A stretch of 44,070 bases of DNA from NCBI GenBank assembly GCA_018655015.1, contig JABIKK010000013.1:1-44070 (forward strand), read 5' to 3'. Source of the stretch: Candidatus Woesearchaeota archaeon (lineage in GTDB: Archaea > Nanobdellota > Nanobdellia > SCGC-AAA011-G17 > UBA489). Of the stretch, positions 33,671 through 41,780 are shown piece by piece; position 1 is the stretch's first letter; each line of letters begins with the position of its first letter. A model generated the notes under the pieces. It searched no databases. It was given only the letters and a program-made list of their open reading frames with translations, and was not told the DNA's origin. The translations under genes were made by a program, and so were the position numbers.

Positions 33671-35977
33671 ATGAAAAAAACCTTAATATTTTCGTGTATA
33701 GCAATAATCTTAATTCTTTCAGTAAGTGCAATGGCAAAGAATCCATTTGAAGATCTCCTTGAAGAAATAGGAGAAAAAACAATTACAAAAGTAGGAACAA
33801 TTGATGATTCAAATGCAATACATCATTTCCCACATTTTAACAGAATAAATAACATTCAAATAGAAATAAACTCAAAAGAAGACTTCGTTCAAACAGAAAC
33901 ATCAAATGTAAACAAAATAATAACAAACTATCATTCTAAATCATTAAACATTCAGTCAATTTATGAAAAAATTGATTCTGGAAGATTCACAACAAACAAA
34001 CCCCCGATAAAACAAGCATACGTACTAACAAATAACCTAAACAAAAAACAAAAAGTAACCTTCACAATTAACCATGAGATTAATGCAGAAAAAGTAACAT
34101 GGGATAGCAAGGAATACCAAATAAAAAAGAAACAGAAATACTTCGAAGCTTACTCAATTGAACACAGACTTTCCCCAGAGAAAACAGATTTGGCAGGACA
34201 TGTCCTTTATTTCGAAGACGTCTATTATGACTTCGAAGATATCACAAATCTAAATTATAAAGTCTACACACATTCAAAAGACAATAAAAACTACATTTCA
34301 ATAGAAATAAAGAAAACTCTAAAACCTAATGAGGAATTCTTAATTGATCCAACAATTGGTTGGGGTTCAAACAATATTGCTGAAGACCCAGTAATATGGG
34401 GGCCAACATCGGCCCATTCAGCTGATTTAGATGGTGATGGTGATTTGGATTTAGTTACAACAGCATGGAACGGAATCAACGATAGAGTAATTTGGTTTGA
34501 GAATGATGGAAATTATCCAATTAACTGGACCGACCATGTAATCTCAACAAATGTAGACAAACCAACTTCAATTCATTCAGCAGACTTAGATGGTGACGGT
34601 GATTTAGATTTAGTGAGTGCACTTGAAGGCGACGGTAGAGTTGAATGGTATGAGAACGATGGAAATTATCCAATTAACTGGTTCACAAGAACAATTACAG
34701 ACAGTGCTTATGGAGCAGAATACGTACATTCTACTGACTTAGATCAAGATGGAGATATGGATGTAATAGCTGCAATATCTGGAGAAGACAGAGTTGCATG
34801 GTATGAGAACGATGGGAACTCAACACCTTCGTGGACTAAAAGAAACATCACTACTAACGCATTTGGACCATGGGCCCTTCATGCAGGTGATATTGACAAT
34901 GACAATGATATTGATATCGTTGTTGCAGCAAGATTTGCTGATGAAATAATCTGGTTTGAGAATGATGGAACTTCACGTTCATGGATACGAAGGGTAGTTG
35001 CACAAAACATTAATGGACCTTGGTCAATCTACACGGAAGACTTAGATAAAGATGGGGATTTGGATATTATTGGCGCATTCGATTTAGATGATAGTGTAAT
35101 TTGGTTTGAAAATGATGGAAACATAGTTCCTTCATGGATCAGAAATGATATCTCAACAACAATGGATGCGGCAACATCCGCAAGACCTGCAGATATAGAT
35201 GATGATGGGGATTTGGACATCGTAAGTGGGTCACATGACGATAAGAAGATCTCTTGGTTTGAAAACACTAATGGAAGAGGAACATCATGGGCAGAACAAT
35301 TCGTTGCATCAACAAGTGGAAGTGGTGGTCCGATTTGGACAGAACCCGCTGACTTTGACAATGACAATGATATTGACATCCTTGGAGCAAGCGGATATTA
35401 TACTGGGAGTTTAGTCGCATGGTACGAATCCAACTTTACACAAACACCTACAAACTGTGGTCCAATATACGAAGACTTAGTACTAAGAAACAATGTATCT
35501 TCGGCTTCAACCTGCTTCAGTATTAAGAAACACCAGATTACATTAGATTGTAATGGTTATACTATAAGTGGAAGTGGAATTAACTATGGTGTTGCAATTC
35601 AGGGGAAGAAAGAAGTAACCATAAGAAACTGTAATATTGAAAATTATAGGATTGGCATAGCAGCAAAAAGAACAAGATATGCAGCAATAATGGATAACAC
35701 AATCACAGATAACAGAGCAGGAATATACATAGAAGAATCAGAAAATGATACAATACTCGACAACGTAGTAGAAGACAACATTGTGTTCGGTATGTTCTTT
35801 AGGCCCAATACTCAATTCCATGGAGCCGTAACTAATAGGTTCTGCTACAACGGCCTATACGATGTAGCTCAAGTGGCAGCAATTCCATCCAACACGGGAA
35901 CAGGAAACACATGCACCAGTCCATATCAATGGACAGATATTGGGATGAGTAATTCATGTACTTTCCAATGTGTTTGA
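33671..35977 (+). CDS. Secreted FG-GAP/VCBS seven-repeat propeller with C-terminal beta-helix
   Basis: 768 residues from the ATG at 33671, which gives a clean signal peptide (MKKTLIFSCIAIILILSVSA); an in-frame GTG at 33650 would add seven residues. A roughly 220-residue N-terminal region is of unknown fold. Seven repeats of about 50 residues follow (around 250-590), each with a calcium-loop motif such as DLDGDGDLDLV, DIDNDNDIDIV or DFDNDNDIDIL and usually a WFENDG or WYENDG strand. This count fits a seven-bladed beta-propeller. Residues from about 610 (ITLDCNGYTISGSGI) to 720 look like a NosD-type right-handed beta-helix. It is a likely extracellular adhesion or glycan-binding protein. Confidence 0.85.
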   Translation: MKKTLIFSCIAIILILSVSAMAKNPFEDLLEEIGEKTITKVGTIDDSNAIHHFPHFNRINNIQIEINSKEDFVQTETSNVNKIITNYHSKSLNIQSIYEKIDSGRFTTNKPPIKQAYVLTNNLNKKQKVTFTINHEINAEKVTWDSKEYQIKKKQKYFEAYSIEHRLSPEKTDLAGHVLYFEDVYYDFEDITNLNYKVYTHSKDNKNYISIEIKKTLKPNEEFLIDPTIGWGSNNIAEDPVIWGPTSAHSADLDGDGDLDLVTTAWNGINDRVIWFENDGNYPINWTDHVISTNVDKPTSIHSADLDGDGDLDLVSALEGDGRVEWYENDGNYPINWFTRTITDSAYGAEYVHSTDLDQDGDMDVIAAISGEDRVAWYENDGNSTPSWTKRNITTNAFGPWALHAGDIDNDNDIDIVVAARFADEIIWFENDGTSRSWIRRVVAQNINGPWSIYTEDLDKDGDLDIIGAFDLDDSVIWFENDGNIVPSWIRNDISTTMDAATSARPADIDDDGDLDIVSGSHDDKKISWFENTNGRGTSWAEQFVASTSGSGGPIWTEPADFDNDNDIDILGASGYYTGSLVAWYESNFTQTPTNCGPIYEDLVLRNNVSSASTCFSIKKHQITLDCNGYTISGSGINYGVAIQGKKEVTIRNCNIENYRIGIAAKRTRYAAIMDNTITDNRAGIYIEESENDTILDNVVEDNIVFGMFFRPNTQFHGAVTNRFCYNGLYDVAQVAAIPSNTGTGNTCTSPYQWTDIGMSNSCTFQCV

Positions 35978-36111
35978 TTAAAATCCCATTTCTAGTATAA
36001 AATAAGGAAAAGAGTTCAAAATAACCTTCTTTCTAAATTCCAAAGAAAATAAAACCTAGTTAAAGAGAAATAAAGTAAAATGAACTACTAATTAAAGAAA
36101 GTAGCAAGTTT

Positions 36112-36120
36112 ATTTATAAA
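36112..36120 (+). promoter_or_regulatory. TATA box of the secreted helical protein gene
   Basis: ATTTATAAA lies about 91-99 nt before the chosen ATG, predicting a leader of about 65 nt. The stretch 35978-36210 is otherwise gene-free. Just before the ribosome binding site the leader can form TCGAA...TTCGA (within about 36178-36194). Confidence 0.45.
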
Positions 36121-36210
36121 CAAATTCTAACAATCAATAATCAAGTCACAACAAGATGTGGCATAATGATCAGAACCTCGAACGGGGGTTTCGAAAACGG
36201 AGAAAAACAA

Positions 36211-37056
36211 ATGAAAAACACAATGAAAAAACTAAGTGCTTTGCTAGTGCTTTCACTTTTCGTGGTATCAATGGTTCCAGCTGTATTTGCAGGTCCTGCT
36301 GATGACGCAAAAGCATTGAATGCAAACTTTTTAGCTAAAGCTGAAAAGGCAAAGAACCAGATAGGCAAGACTAGTAATCATGTGAAGACTCTAGCCCAAG
36401 ACGTTAGAAAAACACTAGATCTAGTAAGAAGTAGAAACAAAATTACAAGAGACGACGCTGAACAAGTTCAAAACAAATTAGTGAACTTACTTGACGGAAT
36501 CCAAGATGAAATGGAAAACCTAAAGACTGGCGTGGGTAACACTTGTATAGATAACGACAAAGGTAACGACTATCTTGACATGGTTATCGCTAAAGCTGAA
36601 AACTTAAAGGCTGATGTTCAAGCATTAGATCCTCAAACAGCAACAAGAGAAGACCTTAATTCAGTATTAAGTAAAATGAGAAATTTTTACAATGATGAAT
36701 TTAGAGGTTCAATGTATGTTGCTTTGGGTAGAGCAGGTAACTGTAAAGCTCAATGGATTCTTGGAAACGTAGATGGACTTATCCTTAGAACAACTGAAAT
36801 CGTAGATGATGTTGAAGCTAGAGGTAACAAAGATACTGCTGGTGCAAGAACACTAATCAGTAACATGGAAATTGATCAAGCTAAGTTAGAAGCTGAATAC
36901 GAACAGCTACAAAACGCATGGTCAAACGTTAATAGCCATCAGGATGCATACGCTCTTTCACAGAACGTAAATAGTTTTATTAAAAATAAAGCTGCGCCTG
37001 AAACAAGAAGAATACATGCAAGTGCTGTTGAAGAATACAGAGCACTAACTGCATAA
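36211..37056 (+). CDS. Secreted all-helical protein, unrecognised
   Basis: About 281 residues. The signal peptide is MKNTMKKLSALLVLSLFVVS...VFA. The mature part is almost entirely helical, with heptad-like stretches (AKAEKAKNQIGKTSNHVKTLAQDVRK in pieces) and two Cys (in NTCIDND and GNCKAQW) that could bridge. I chose ATG 36211 because GGAG lies 8-11 nt upstream; the ATG at 36166 lacks this and would bury the signal. Its signal peptide resembles that of the 39878 gene, suggesting the same export route. A strong hairpin terminator follows. No function is assigned. Confidence 0.65.
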   Translation: MKNTMKKLSALLVLSLFVVSMVPAVFAGPADDAKALNANFLAKAEKAKNQIGKTSNHVKTLAQDVRKTLDLVRSRNKITRDDAEQVQNKLVNLLDGIQDEMENLKTGVGNTCIDNDKGNDYLDMVIAKAENLKADVQALDPQTATREDLNSVLSKMRNFYNDEFRGSMYVALGRAGNCKAQWILGNVDGLILRTTEIVDDVEARGNKDTAGARTLISNMEIDQAKLEAEYEQLQNAWSNVNSHQDAYALSQNVNSFIKNKAAPETRRIHASAVEEYRALTA

Positions 37057-37067
37057 TTTGAGAAACT

Positions 37068-37100
37068 GCGTGATTAAATTCACGCCCTTTCTTTTTTTTT
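37068..37100 (+). terminator. Hairpin plus T-tract terminator
   Basis: GCGTGA (37068-37073) pairs with TCACGC (37080-37085) over a 6-nt loop. CCTTTC and a run of nine T follow to 37100. Confidence 0.7.
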
Positions 37101-37150
37101 CTTAACAAATTTAATTTTATGTAAAAGTTTACAAAAAAACAAAAACAAAA

Positions 37151-37160
37151 GGTTTAAATA
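37151..37160 (+). promoter_or_regulatory. TATA box of the basic protein gene
   Basis: GGTTTAAATA lies about 100 nt before the ATG, predicting a leader of about 75 nt. The leader contains the inverted repeat at 37230-37249. Confidence 0.5.
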
Positions 37161-37229
37161 CCAACATATAGGTTACAACATAGTAATTACACAATACAAT
37201 TACAGTATTTTGTAGTTGCAATAAACTAA

Positions 37230-37254
37230 GTTCACATTAATTTGTGAACGGAGG
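37230..37254 (+). promoter_or_regulatory. Leader hairpin adjoining the GGAGG of the basic protein gene
   Basis: GTTCACA (37230-37236) and TGTGAAC (37243-37249) form a perfect 7-bp stem with loop TTAATT. It directly abuts the ribosome binding site GGAGG (37250-37254), which is 5 nt from the ATG. It could control access of ribosomes, or serve as a DNA operator. Confidence 0.55.
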
Positions 37255-37259
37255 AACAA

Positions 37260-37595
37260 ATGAAACGAAAAGCAAAAAGAACTGTAAGGAAAGCAGTAAG
37301 AAAAGTTGCAAGAAAATCCGCAAGGAAAAGAGCAACTAGAAAAGTTGTAAGGAAGACCGCAAGGAAATCCACAGCTAGAAAAACTGCAAGAAAGACAGCT
37401 AAGAGAGCTACAAGAAAAAGAACTGTAAGGAAGACCGCAAGGAAATCCACTAGAAAGGCAGCTAGAAAGGTTGTTAGAAAAACTGCAAGGAAGAGAACAG
37501 CTAGAAAAACTGCAAGGAAGACCGCAAGGAAATCCACTAGAAAGACAGTTAAGAGAGCTACAAGAAAAAGAACAGTTAGAAGAAAACGAAAGTAA
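37260..37595 (+). CDS. Very basic histone H1-like repeat protein
   Basis: 111 residues composed only of Met (start), Lys, Arg, Ala, Thr, Val and Ser. The sequence is an irregular repeat of units such as RKTARKS, RKVVRKTA and KRATRKRTVR, resembling the tails of eukaryotic histone H1 and bacterial H1-like or AlgP-type proteins. It is expected to be disordered in solution and to coat DNA or RNA. The matching DNA contains repeated blocks (for example AGGAAGACCGCAAGGAAATC at several sites), so it probably grew by internal duplication. It has its own TATA box, ribosome binding site and terminator, which support a real, well-expressed gene despite low complexity. Confidence 0.75.
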   Translation: MKRKAKRTVRKAVRKVARKSARKRATRKVVRKTARKSTARKTARKTAKRATRKRTVRKTARKSTRKAARKVVRKTARKRTARKTARKTARKSTRKTVKRATRKRTVRRKRK

Positions 37596-37610
37596 GATTC
37601 TAACTAAAAG

Positions 37611-37639
37611 GGGTCTGCAATACAGGCCCAAATTTTTTT
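37611..37639 (+). terminator. Hairpin plus T-tract after the basic protein gene
   Basis: GGGTCTG (37611-37617) pairs with CAGGCCC (37623-37629, one G-T pair) around CAATA. AAA and seven T follow (37633-37639). Confidence 0.65.
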
Positions 37640-37725
37640 AATTATTTCTTCAGAAAGAATTACTTTATCTTAAAAAAAATATACGCATTAATTCAAATTA
37701 TAGATCTTAACGAAAATAGCATAAG

Positions 37726-38529
37726 TTACTTCAAAGAACTACCTTTAGTCCACATAGCATCAAACATTGTGCTAAAGGACTCTGAAAAGTACGGAGCATC
37801 TACCCATACTGCAGAATCATAAGTTTCATGAACACTTTTGTCATCTGAAACCATAAATAATACTTGTTTCCTATCAACTACACAAAATCTAGCATCCAAA
37901 CCTTCAACTTTCTTAAAAGCTACAGATTCTCTAACATCTTTAGAAATTCCATCCAAACTTTCAACAGGTGCAGCTACTTTAACACTTACGCCCTTGTCTT
38001 TTAATTTTGCGATTACACTCTTAAATTTCTTCATTTTTCTAAAAGCGCCTTCTCCAGTAGTTGCAATTACAACTTCTTTTTTAGCAGATTCCAACATTCC
38101 CTTTAATTGAGAATAAATTGCATCTCTTCCTTGAACAGATCCAGATAAATTAGTAGAATCTACTTTTTCAACACCCTGGCCGTATAACAAATTAAGATCA
38201 GTAAACAAAGACTCGTCTTTAATATTACTTAATTCTTCAATTCTAGCCTTGCTTTTCTCTTTAACTTGGTCTTTAATTCTTCTTATGATTTCTGTAGGCT
38301 CAATTGCAATGTATTTGATAGGCTTACCCAATTTCATCATTACAAAACCTTTCTTTTCTAAAGAATCTAAAACATCATAGCTTCTGCTTCTTGGAATTTG
38401 AGAAATATCACTTAGTTCCCCAGCAGTGGCCACGCCTCTACAGAGTAAGCTAGTCCAAATTTTTACTTCATAGATATTAAGGTCAAATGAAGCCCTTAAT
38501 TTTTTCAGTAATTCTTCTTTCACTATCAT
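37726..38529 (-). CDS. TrmB-family transcriptional regulator
   Basis: 267 residues. The N-terminal winged helix covers about 1-80, with LNIYEVKIWTSLLCRGVATA, ELSDISQIPRSRSYDVLDSL as recognition region and KKGFVMMKLGKPIKYIAIEP as wing. A short coiled coil (RRIKDQVKEKSKARIEEL) follows. A C-terminal regulatory domain with KKEVVIATTGEGAFRKM and LKDKGVSVKVAAPVE is like the phospholipase-D-fold effector part of TrmB proteins. TrmB proteins sense sugars or other ligands; the target here is unknown. It sits alone between the basic protein gene and the acidic lipoprotein gene. Confidence 0.82.
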   Translation of the reverse strand: MIVKEELLKKLRASFDLNIYEVKIWTSLLCRGVATAGELSDISQIPRSRSYDVLDSLEKKGFVMMKLGKPIKYIAIEPTEIIRRIKDQVKEKSKARIEELSNIKDESLFTDLNLLYGQGVEKVDSTNLSGSVQGRDAIYSQLKGMLESAKKEVVIATTGEGAFRKMKKFKSVIAKLKDKGVSVKVAAPVESLDGISKDVRESVAFKKVEGLDARFCVVDRKQVLFMVSDDKSVHETYDSAVWVDAPYFSESFSTMFDAMWTKGSSLK

Positions 38530-38609
38530 CTGTATATCCCCAGTTATGTAGATATTAATAGAAAATCATCCTTTAAAAATCTTTGGGTTATTCATCATCC
38601 TATAGTGGT

Positions 38610-38639
38610 AAAAAAATAAAAAAATGGTCTGAAAAGACC
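38610..38639 (-). terminator. Hairpin plus T-tract after the lipoprotein gene (minus strand)
   Basis: GGTCT (38626-38630) and AGACC (38635-38639) form a stem with a 4-nt loop. On the minus strand it is followed by T-runs, read as A-runs at 38610-38624. It lies 17 nt after the lipoprotein stop. Confidence 0.65.
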
Positions 38640-38655
38640 AAGAAATTTATGATGA

Positions 38656-38886
38656 TTATAGGCTAAATTCTTCGCCTAAATCTTCTAAATCATCAAGTCC
38701 TAGATCACCTTCTAGATCATCAAGACCTTCTAAATCACCTTCTAAGCCACCCAAATCTCCTGTGTCTGAGTCCCTTTCCGGTGCGGGCGCCTCTGGTGCT
38801 CCAGTGTCCTTAGGTCCTCCAGAAGAGCAACCTACAAGGAATATTAAGAGTACCAAGGAAGCAATAATTAATCCCATTTTCTTCAT
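38656..38886 (-). CDS. Small acidic lipoprotein
   Basis: About 76 residues from the ATG at 38886 (a GTG at 38895 would add three). The signal MKKMGLIIASLVLLIFLVGC ends in a lipobox with the Cys to be lipidated. A short SSGGPKDTG linker and a Pro/Ala stretch follow, then a highly acidic tail repeating GDL/EGL/DDLE units. No fold is expected for the tail. It is anchored outside the membrane. It may bind cations or basic partners; the function is unknown. Confidence 0.7.
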   Translation of the reverse strand: MKKMGLIIASLVLLIFLVGCSSGGPKDTGAPEAPAPERDSDTGDLGGLEGDLEGLDDLEGDLGLDDLEDLGEEFSL

Positions 38887-38987
38887 TGACAACACCTACC
38901 TTATTTAATATGTCATTTTAGTTCATCATCTTATTTAAGCATTTCTAAATAAGGATGAGAGGGATTAACCCCTCATTATGTCTTTAA

Positions 38988-39878
38988 CTAAACTGCAACA
39001 GCAGTATCTTCAGCAAGTTCAACACTTACCCTATCACTAGATACTTCAATAACGGAAGTTCTAACTTCTTCCATTGCTTCTTCTCTTTCTTTAGAGCTTC
39101 CTGCGTTTTCAAGTCTTTCAATACTTGCCCTTACGCCAGGCCTGTTAGCATGTTTAGCTTTTAATCTTTCAATAATTTTTTGTTTATTGTTTTTTACAAA
39201 ATCTCTAACATCTTGATTTCTTGAAAGATCTCTTATGCTAAGTCCTAGTTCCTTTAATTCTGGAACTATTGCTCTATACTCCTCTTCAGTCATTAGATCT
39301 TCGCCATCTAACGCTTCATAGAAAATAGCATAAGAACTATCTAACTCCATTTGAAGATTAGAAATTTTTTCGATTGCATTAGGATGAGCTTCTAAAAACT
39401 TTGAATCAGGATTGTTTTCCAACCTTTCAACCATTCTTGAGGCAACATCGCTTCCCCTTCCACTAAGATGAGCTGCAAATCTAACTAATTTATCTGCCTT
39501 TTCGGGATTCCATTCTCCCTCAAGTTCTCTAAAAGTTTTCTTTGCGTTACCCTTCATTCTCTTAAAGAGATTATTAACCTTTCTTTCTCTTCTTTCCTTC
39601 TCAACATTGTTTTCTTTTCTTTCAATGCCAACAGAATCTGTATCAACAGTACCAATTGTAGTTGTAGGTCCACCTGCAACATTTCTACTAATCGGTCTTA
39701 ATACAATAGGTCCTTCAACTTCACCTGGCATAGGAGCCGCTTGAATTCCTGTAGAATCTATTGCTTGAACATTCACTCTATCTGATACATCAATGATTTC
39801 TTGGGCAAAAACTGCGGGCAGCATCCCAATTATGAACATTGATATTACCATTATCGAATATAACTTTTTCATTTTCAT
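38988..39878 (-). CDS. Secreted helical protein, unrecognised
   Basis: 296 residues. Signal peptide about 1-25 (ends PAVFA), then a roughly 70-residue linker-like region with IVLRPIS and GGPTTTIGTVD. An all-helical charged domain (about 90-290) contains FKRMKGNAKKTFRELEGEWN and LERLENAG-like helices. The start is supported by GGAGG 6 nt upstream of the first ATG. A minus-strand TATA box (TTTATAAATA around 39920) precedes it. Its signal resembles the 36211 gene but the rest does not obviously align. Confidence 0.65.
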   Translation of the reverse strand: MKMKKLYSIMVISMFIIGMLPAVFAQEIIDVSDRVNVQAIDSTGIQAAPMPGEVEGPIVLRPISRNVAGGPTTTIGTVDTDSVGIERKENNVEKERRERKVNNLFKRMKGNAKKTFRELEGEWNPEKADKLVRFAAHLSGRGSDVASRMVERLENNPDSKFLEAHPNAIEKISNLQMELDSSYAIFYEALDGEDLMTEEEYRAIVPELKELGLSIRDLSRNQDVRDFVKNNKQKIIERLKAKHANRPGVRASIERLENAGSSKEREEAMEEVRTSVIEVSSDRVSVELAEDTAVAV

Positions 39879-40010
39879 TTGAATCCTCCATTAAATGAAT
39901 AAATCAAGTCTGGAGACATTATTTATAAAGATACTTTAGAGACGCTTTAAGAAACTTTAATCAACATCTTACAGGAAAAGCTTTTATATCTGCCCACAAG
40001 GAGTCTAAAC

Positions 40011-40733
40011 ATGGAAAATAAAAAGGGTGTACCTATTTTCATTCTTACAGTAGTTTTCATAGGAATACTTGCACCAATAGCTAGTGCTGCAATGGTTCAT
40101 GGGTCAGTATATGATATTTTCTTAGAAGAACTAGACAAGGCAGTAATTACAATAGATACAATTCCCCAACAAACCTCAGTATCAAAAAATGGAGAATACT
40201 CTTTTGAACTATCTCCGGGAAAGTACACAATCACGGCCACATTTTATGGGTTAGATGCAACTTATGAATCTGAAGAAGAAATAGAAATAAACAAAGAAGG
40301 AAACTTCAAAATAGACTTAATTTTAACACCCTCACTCGATCCAGGAATTCTAGATGAGGATATAAATGAATTTGAAGACTTAGACAGTGGATTCTCATTA
40401 GAAAAAGAAAGCAGCAATGTTGGACTGATAATAACAATAATCGCAATAATATTAATCATTCTTTACTTTCATTTCTCAAAAGGACATTTCATAAAAGAAG
40501 TTGACGAATCAGAAATAAAAAGTGAAAATGAAGAGGAATTAGAAAAGGTTCTAAAATTCATAAAAGAATTAGGTGGAAGGGTTACACAAAAAGACATTAG
40601 AAAAAGATTCCCTTCAAGTGAAGCCAAGGTTTCTCTAATGATCACAGAATTAGAATCAAAAGGTTTAGTTAAAAAAATAAAGAAAGGAAGAGGGAACGTA
40701 ATAATTCTTACAAAAGAAGGTAGTAAAAAATAA
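40011..40733 (+). CDS. Membrane-anchored winged-helix protein with extracellular beta-domain
   Basis: 240 residues. The signal peptide (about 1-27, ending IASAA) is followed by a carboxypeptidase-regulatory/PEGA-like beta-domain (about 28-105, with VHGSVYDIF, KNGEYSFELSPGKYTITATF). An acidic linker and a membrane helix (about 137-156, GLIITIIAIILIILYFHF) follow. A cytoplasmic winged-helix domain covers about 175-240 (KVLKFIKELGGRVTQKDIRK, KVSLMITELESKGLVKKIKK, GRGNVIILT). This is a known archaeal layout of membrane-tethered regulators that could sense outside signals and bind DNA. It is first in an operon with two paralogous unknown genes, with 1-nt gaps. Confidence 0.75.
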   Translation: MENKKGVPIFILTVVFIGILAPIASAAMVHGSVYDIFLEELDKAVITIDTIPQQTSVSKNGEYSFELSPGKYTITATFYGLDATYESEEEIEINKEGNFKIDLILTPSLDPGILDEDINEFEDLDSGFSLEKESSNVGLIITIIAIILIILYFHFSKGHFIKEVDESEIKSENEEELEKVLKFIKELGGRVTQKDIRKRFPSSEAKVSLMITELESKGLVKKIKKGRGNVIILTKEGSKK

Positions 40734-40734
40734 A

Positions 40735-41250
40735 ATGGGGAAAGAATCCAAATCACAATTATACCAGCATGGAAGCAAAAGAGGCTTTAGCCTAATTAGA
40801 TATGCGGGACTATACGACTTAAAGGCAATTATAGATGATACTAAAGCCCATCTTAGAAAATTAAGATATGATATTGATGACAAACAACACGATGAAAAAA
40901 TAAGTTCTAGTGGAAAAGAAATGAAAATTGTTTTTAGGTGTTTCAAAGAGATAACTGAATATGTTAAGTTTTACATGGAAGTTACAATAATAGTAGTTGG
41001 GCAAATTGACGTAATTGTAGACAAAAGAAAAGTAAAGAAAGGAAACTTTGATTATAGGTTAATGACAAGAGTTGAAAAGAATTACTCTGGAAGTAACAGA
41101 ACACCCACATTTAAAAAATCAAAATTGGGAGAACTCCAAAGACATCTTTACGAAAAGTTTATTATTAAGCAAGAACTCAGTGATAGGGAGGATGAGCTAC
41201 TTGACCAAGGTCAAGAACTATTAAACATGGTAAGAAAGCACTTATTATAA
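40735..41250 (+). CDS. Unrecognised protein, paralogue of the next gene (copy 1)
   Basis: 171 residues, soluble and Lys-rich. The segment GLYDLKAIIDDTKAHLRKLRYDIDDKQHDEK aligns by eye with GLFQLNDVYKEICNWAKKNRYDLDEKQYRCD of the next protein. Both continue with beta-strands (MKIVFRCFKEITEYVKFYMEV, DVIVDKRKVKKGNFDYRL) and end in a helical region. Start ATG lies one base after the upstream stop. No family name can be given. Confidence 0.7.
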   Translation: MGKESKSQLYQHGSKRGFSLIRYAGLYDLKAIIDDTKAHLRKLRYDIDDKQHDEKISSSGKEMKIVFRCFKEITEYVKFYMEVTIIVVGQIDVIVDKRKVKKGNFDYRLMTRVEKNYSGSNRTPTFKKSKLGELQRHLYEKFIIKQELSDREDELLDQGQELLNMVRKHLL

Positions 41251-41251
41251 C

Positions 41252-41746
41252 ATGGCATACTCAGATTTCATAGAAAGAGGGAACACAACATCCTTCAAAG
41301 GACTATTTCAACTAAACGATGTTTACAAAGAGATTTGTAATTGGGCAAAGAAAAATAGATACGATTTAGATGAAAAACAATACAGGTGTGATAGAGACCA
41401 TGGAGAAGAAACCCTTACAATTGTGTTAGAACTTAAGAAAAAAGTTAATGATTATGCAAAATTAGGCCTGGACATAACTATAAATGCTACAGGAATAAAG
41501 AACATAAAAGCAAAAAATAAAGTAATGCAGGAAGGAGAAGTTTCAATTTCAATCGATTCCTACATATTGAGAGATTATGATGATGTATGGAGCAGAAAAT
41601 TCTTAAACAGATTCCTCAGAGAATGCTTTGATAAATTCATAGCCCCTGGAAGGTTTGATGCAGATTGTAATGAGTGTAAAAAAGACCTAAAAGACCTTAA
41701 AAACATGTTAAAAGACTTCTTTAACGCACCTAAGCTTAAAAAGTAA
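41252..41746 (+). CDS. Unrecognised protein, paralogue of the previous gene (copy 2)
   Basis: 164 residues. It shares with copy 1 the N-terminal helix plus RYDLDEKQ motif, the central strands (LTIVLELKKKVNDYAKLGLDITI, VMQEGEVSISIDSYILRDY) and a C-terminal helix. Unlike copy 1 it has a CNECKK pair in the tail. It ends the three-gene operon; a TATA box for the next transcript follows 3 nt after the stop. Confidence 0.7.
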   Translation: MAYSDFIERGNTTSFKGLFQLNDVYKEICNWAKKNRYDLDEKQYRCDRDHGEETLTIVLELKKKVNDYAKLGLDITINATGIKNIKAKNKVMQEGEVSISIDSYILRDYDDVWSRKFLNRFLRECFDKFIAPGRFDADCNECKKDLKDLKNMLKDFFNAPKLKK

Positions 41747-41748
41747 AG

Positions 41749-41757
41749 TATATAAGG
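41749..41757 (+). promoter_or_regulatory. TATA box of the structured RNA / dnaG leader
   Basis: GTATATAAG lies just after the stop of the upstream gene. The expected start of transcription, about 25-30 nt on, falls at or just before the first stem (41781). Confidence 0.55.
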
Positions 41758-41780
41758 GGTTAAACATATATTTTTCTACT

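Noticed and set aside
37200-37631. Minus-strand frames of 143 and 101 codons over the basic protein gene, rich in Leu, Phe, Cys and Ser
   Set aside because: They are antisense products of the Lys/Arg repeats. The plus strand has the TATA box, ribosome binding site and terminator.
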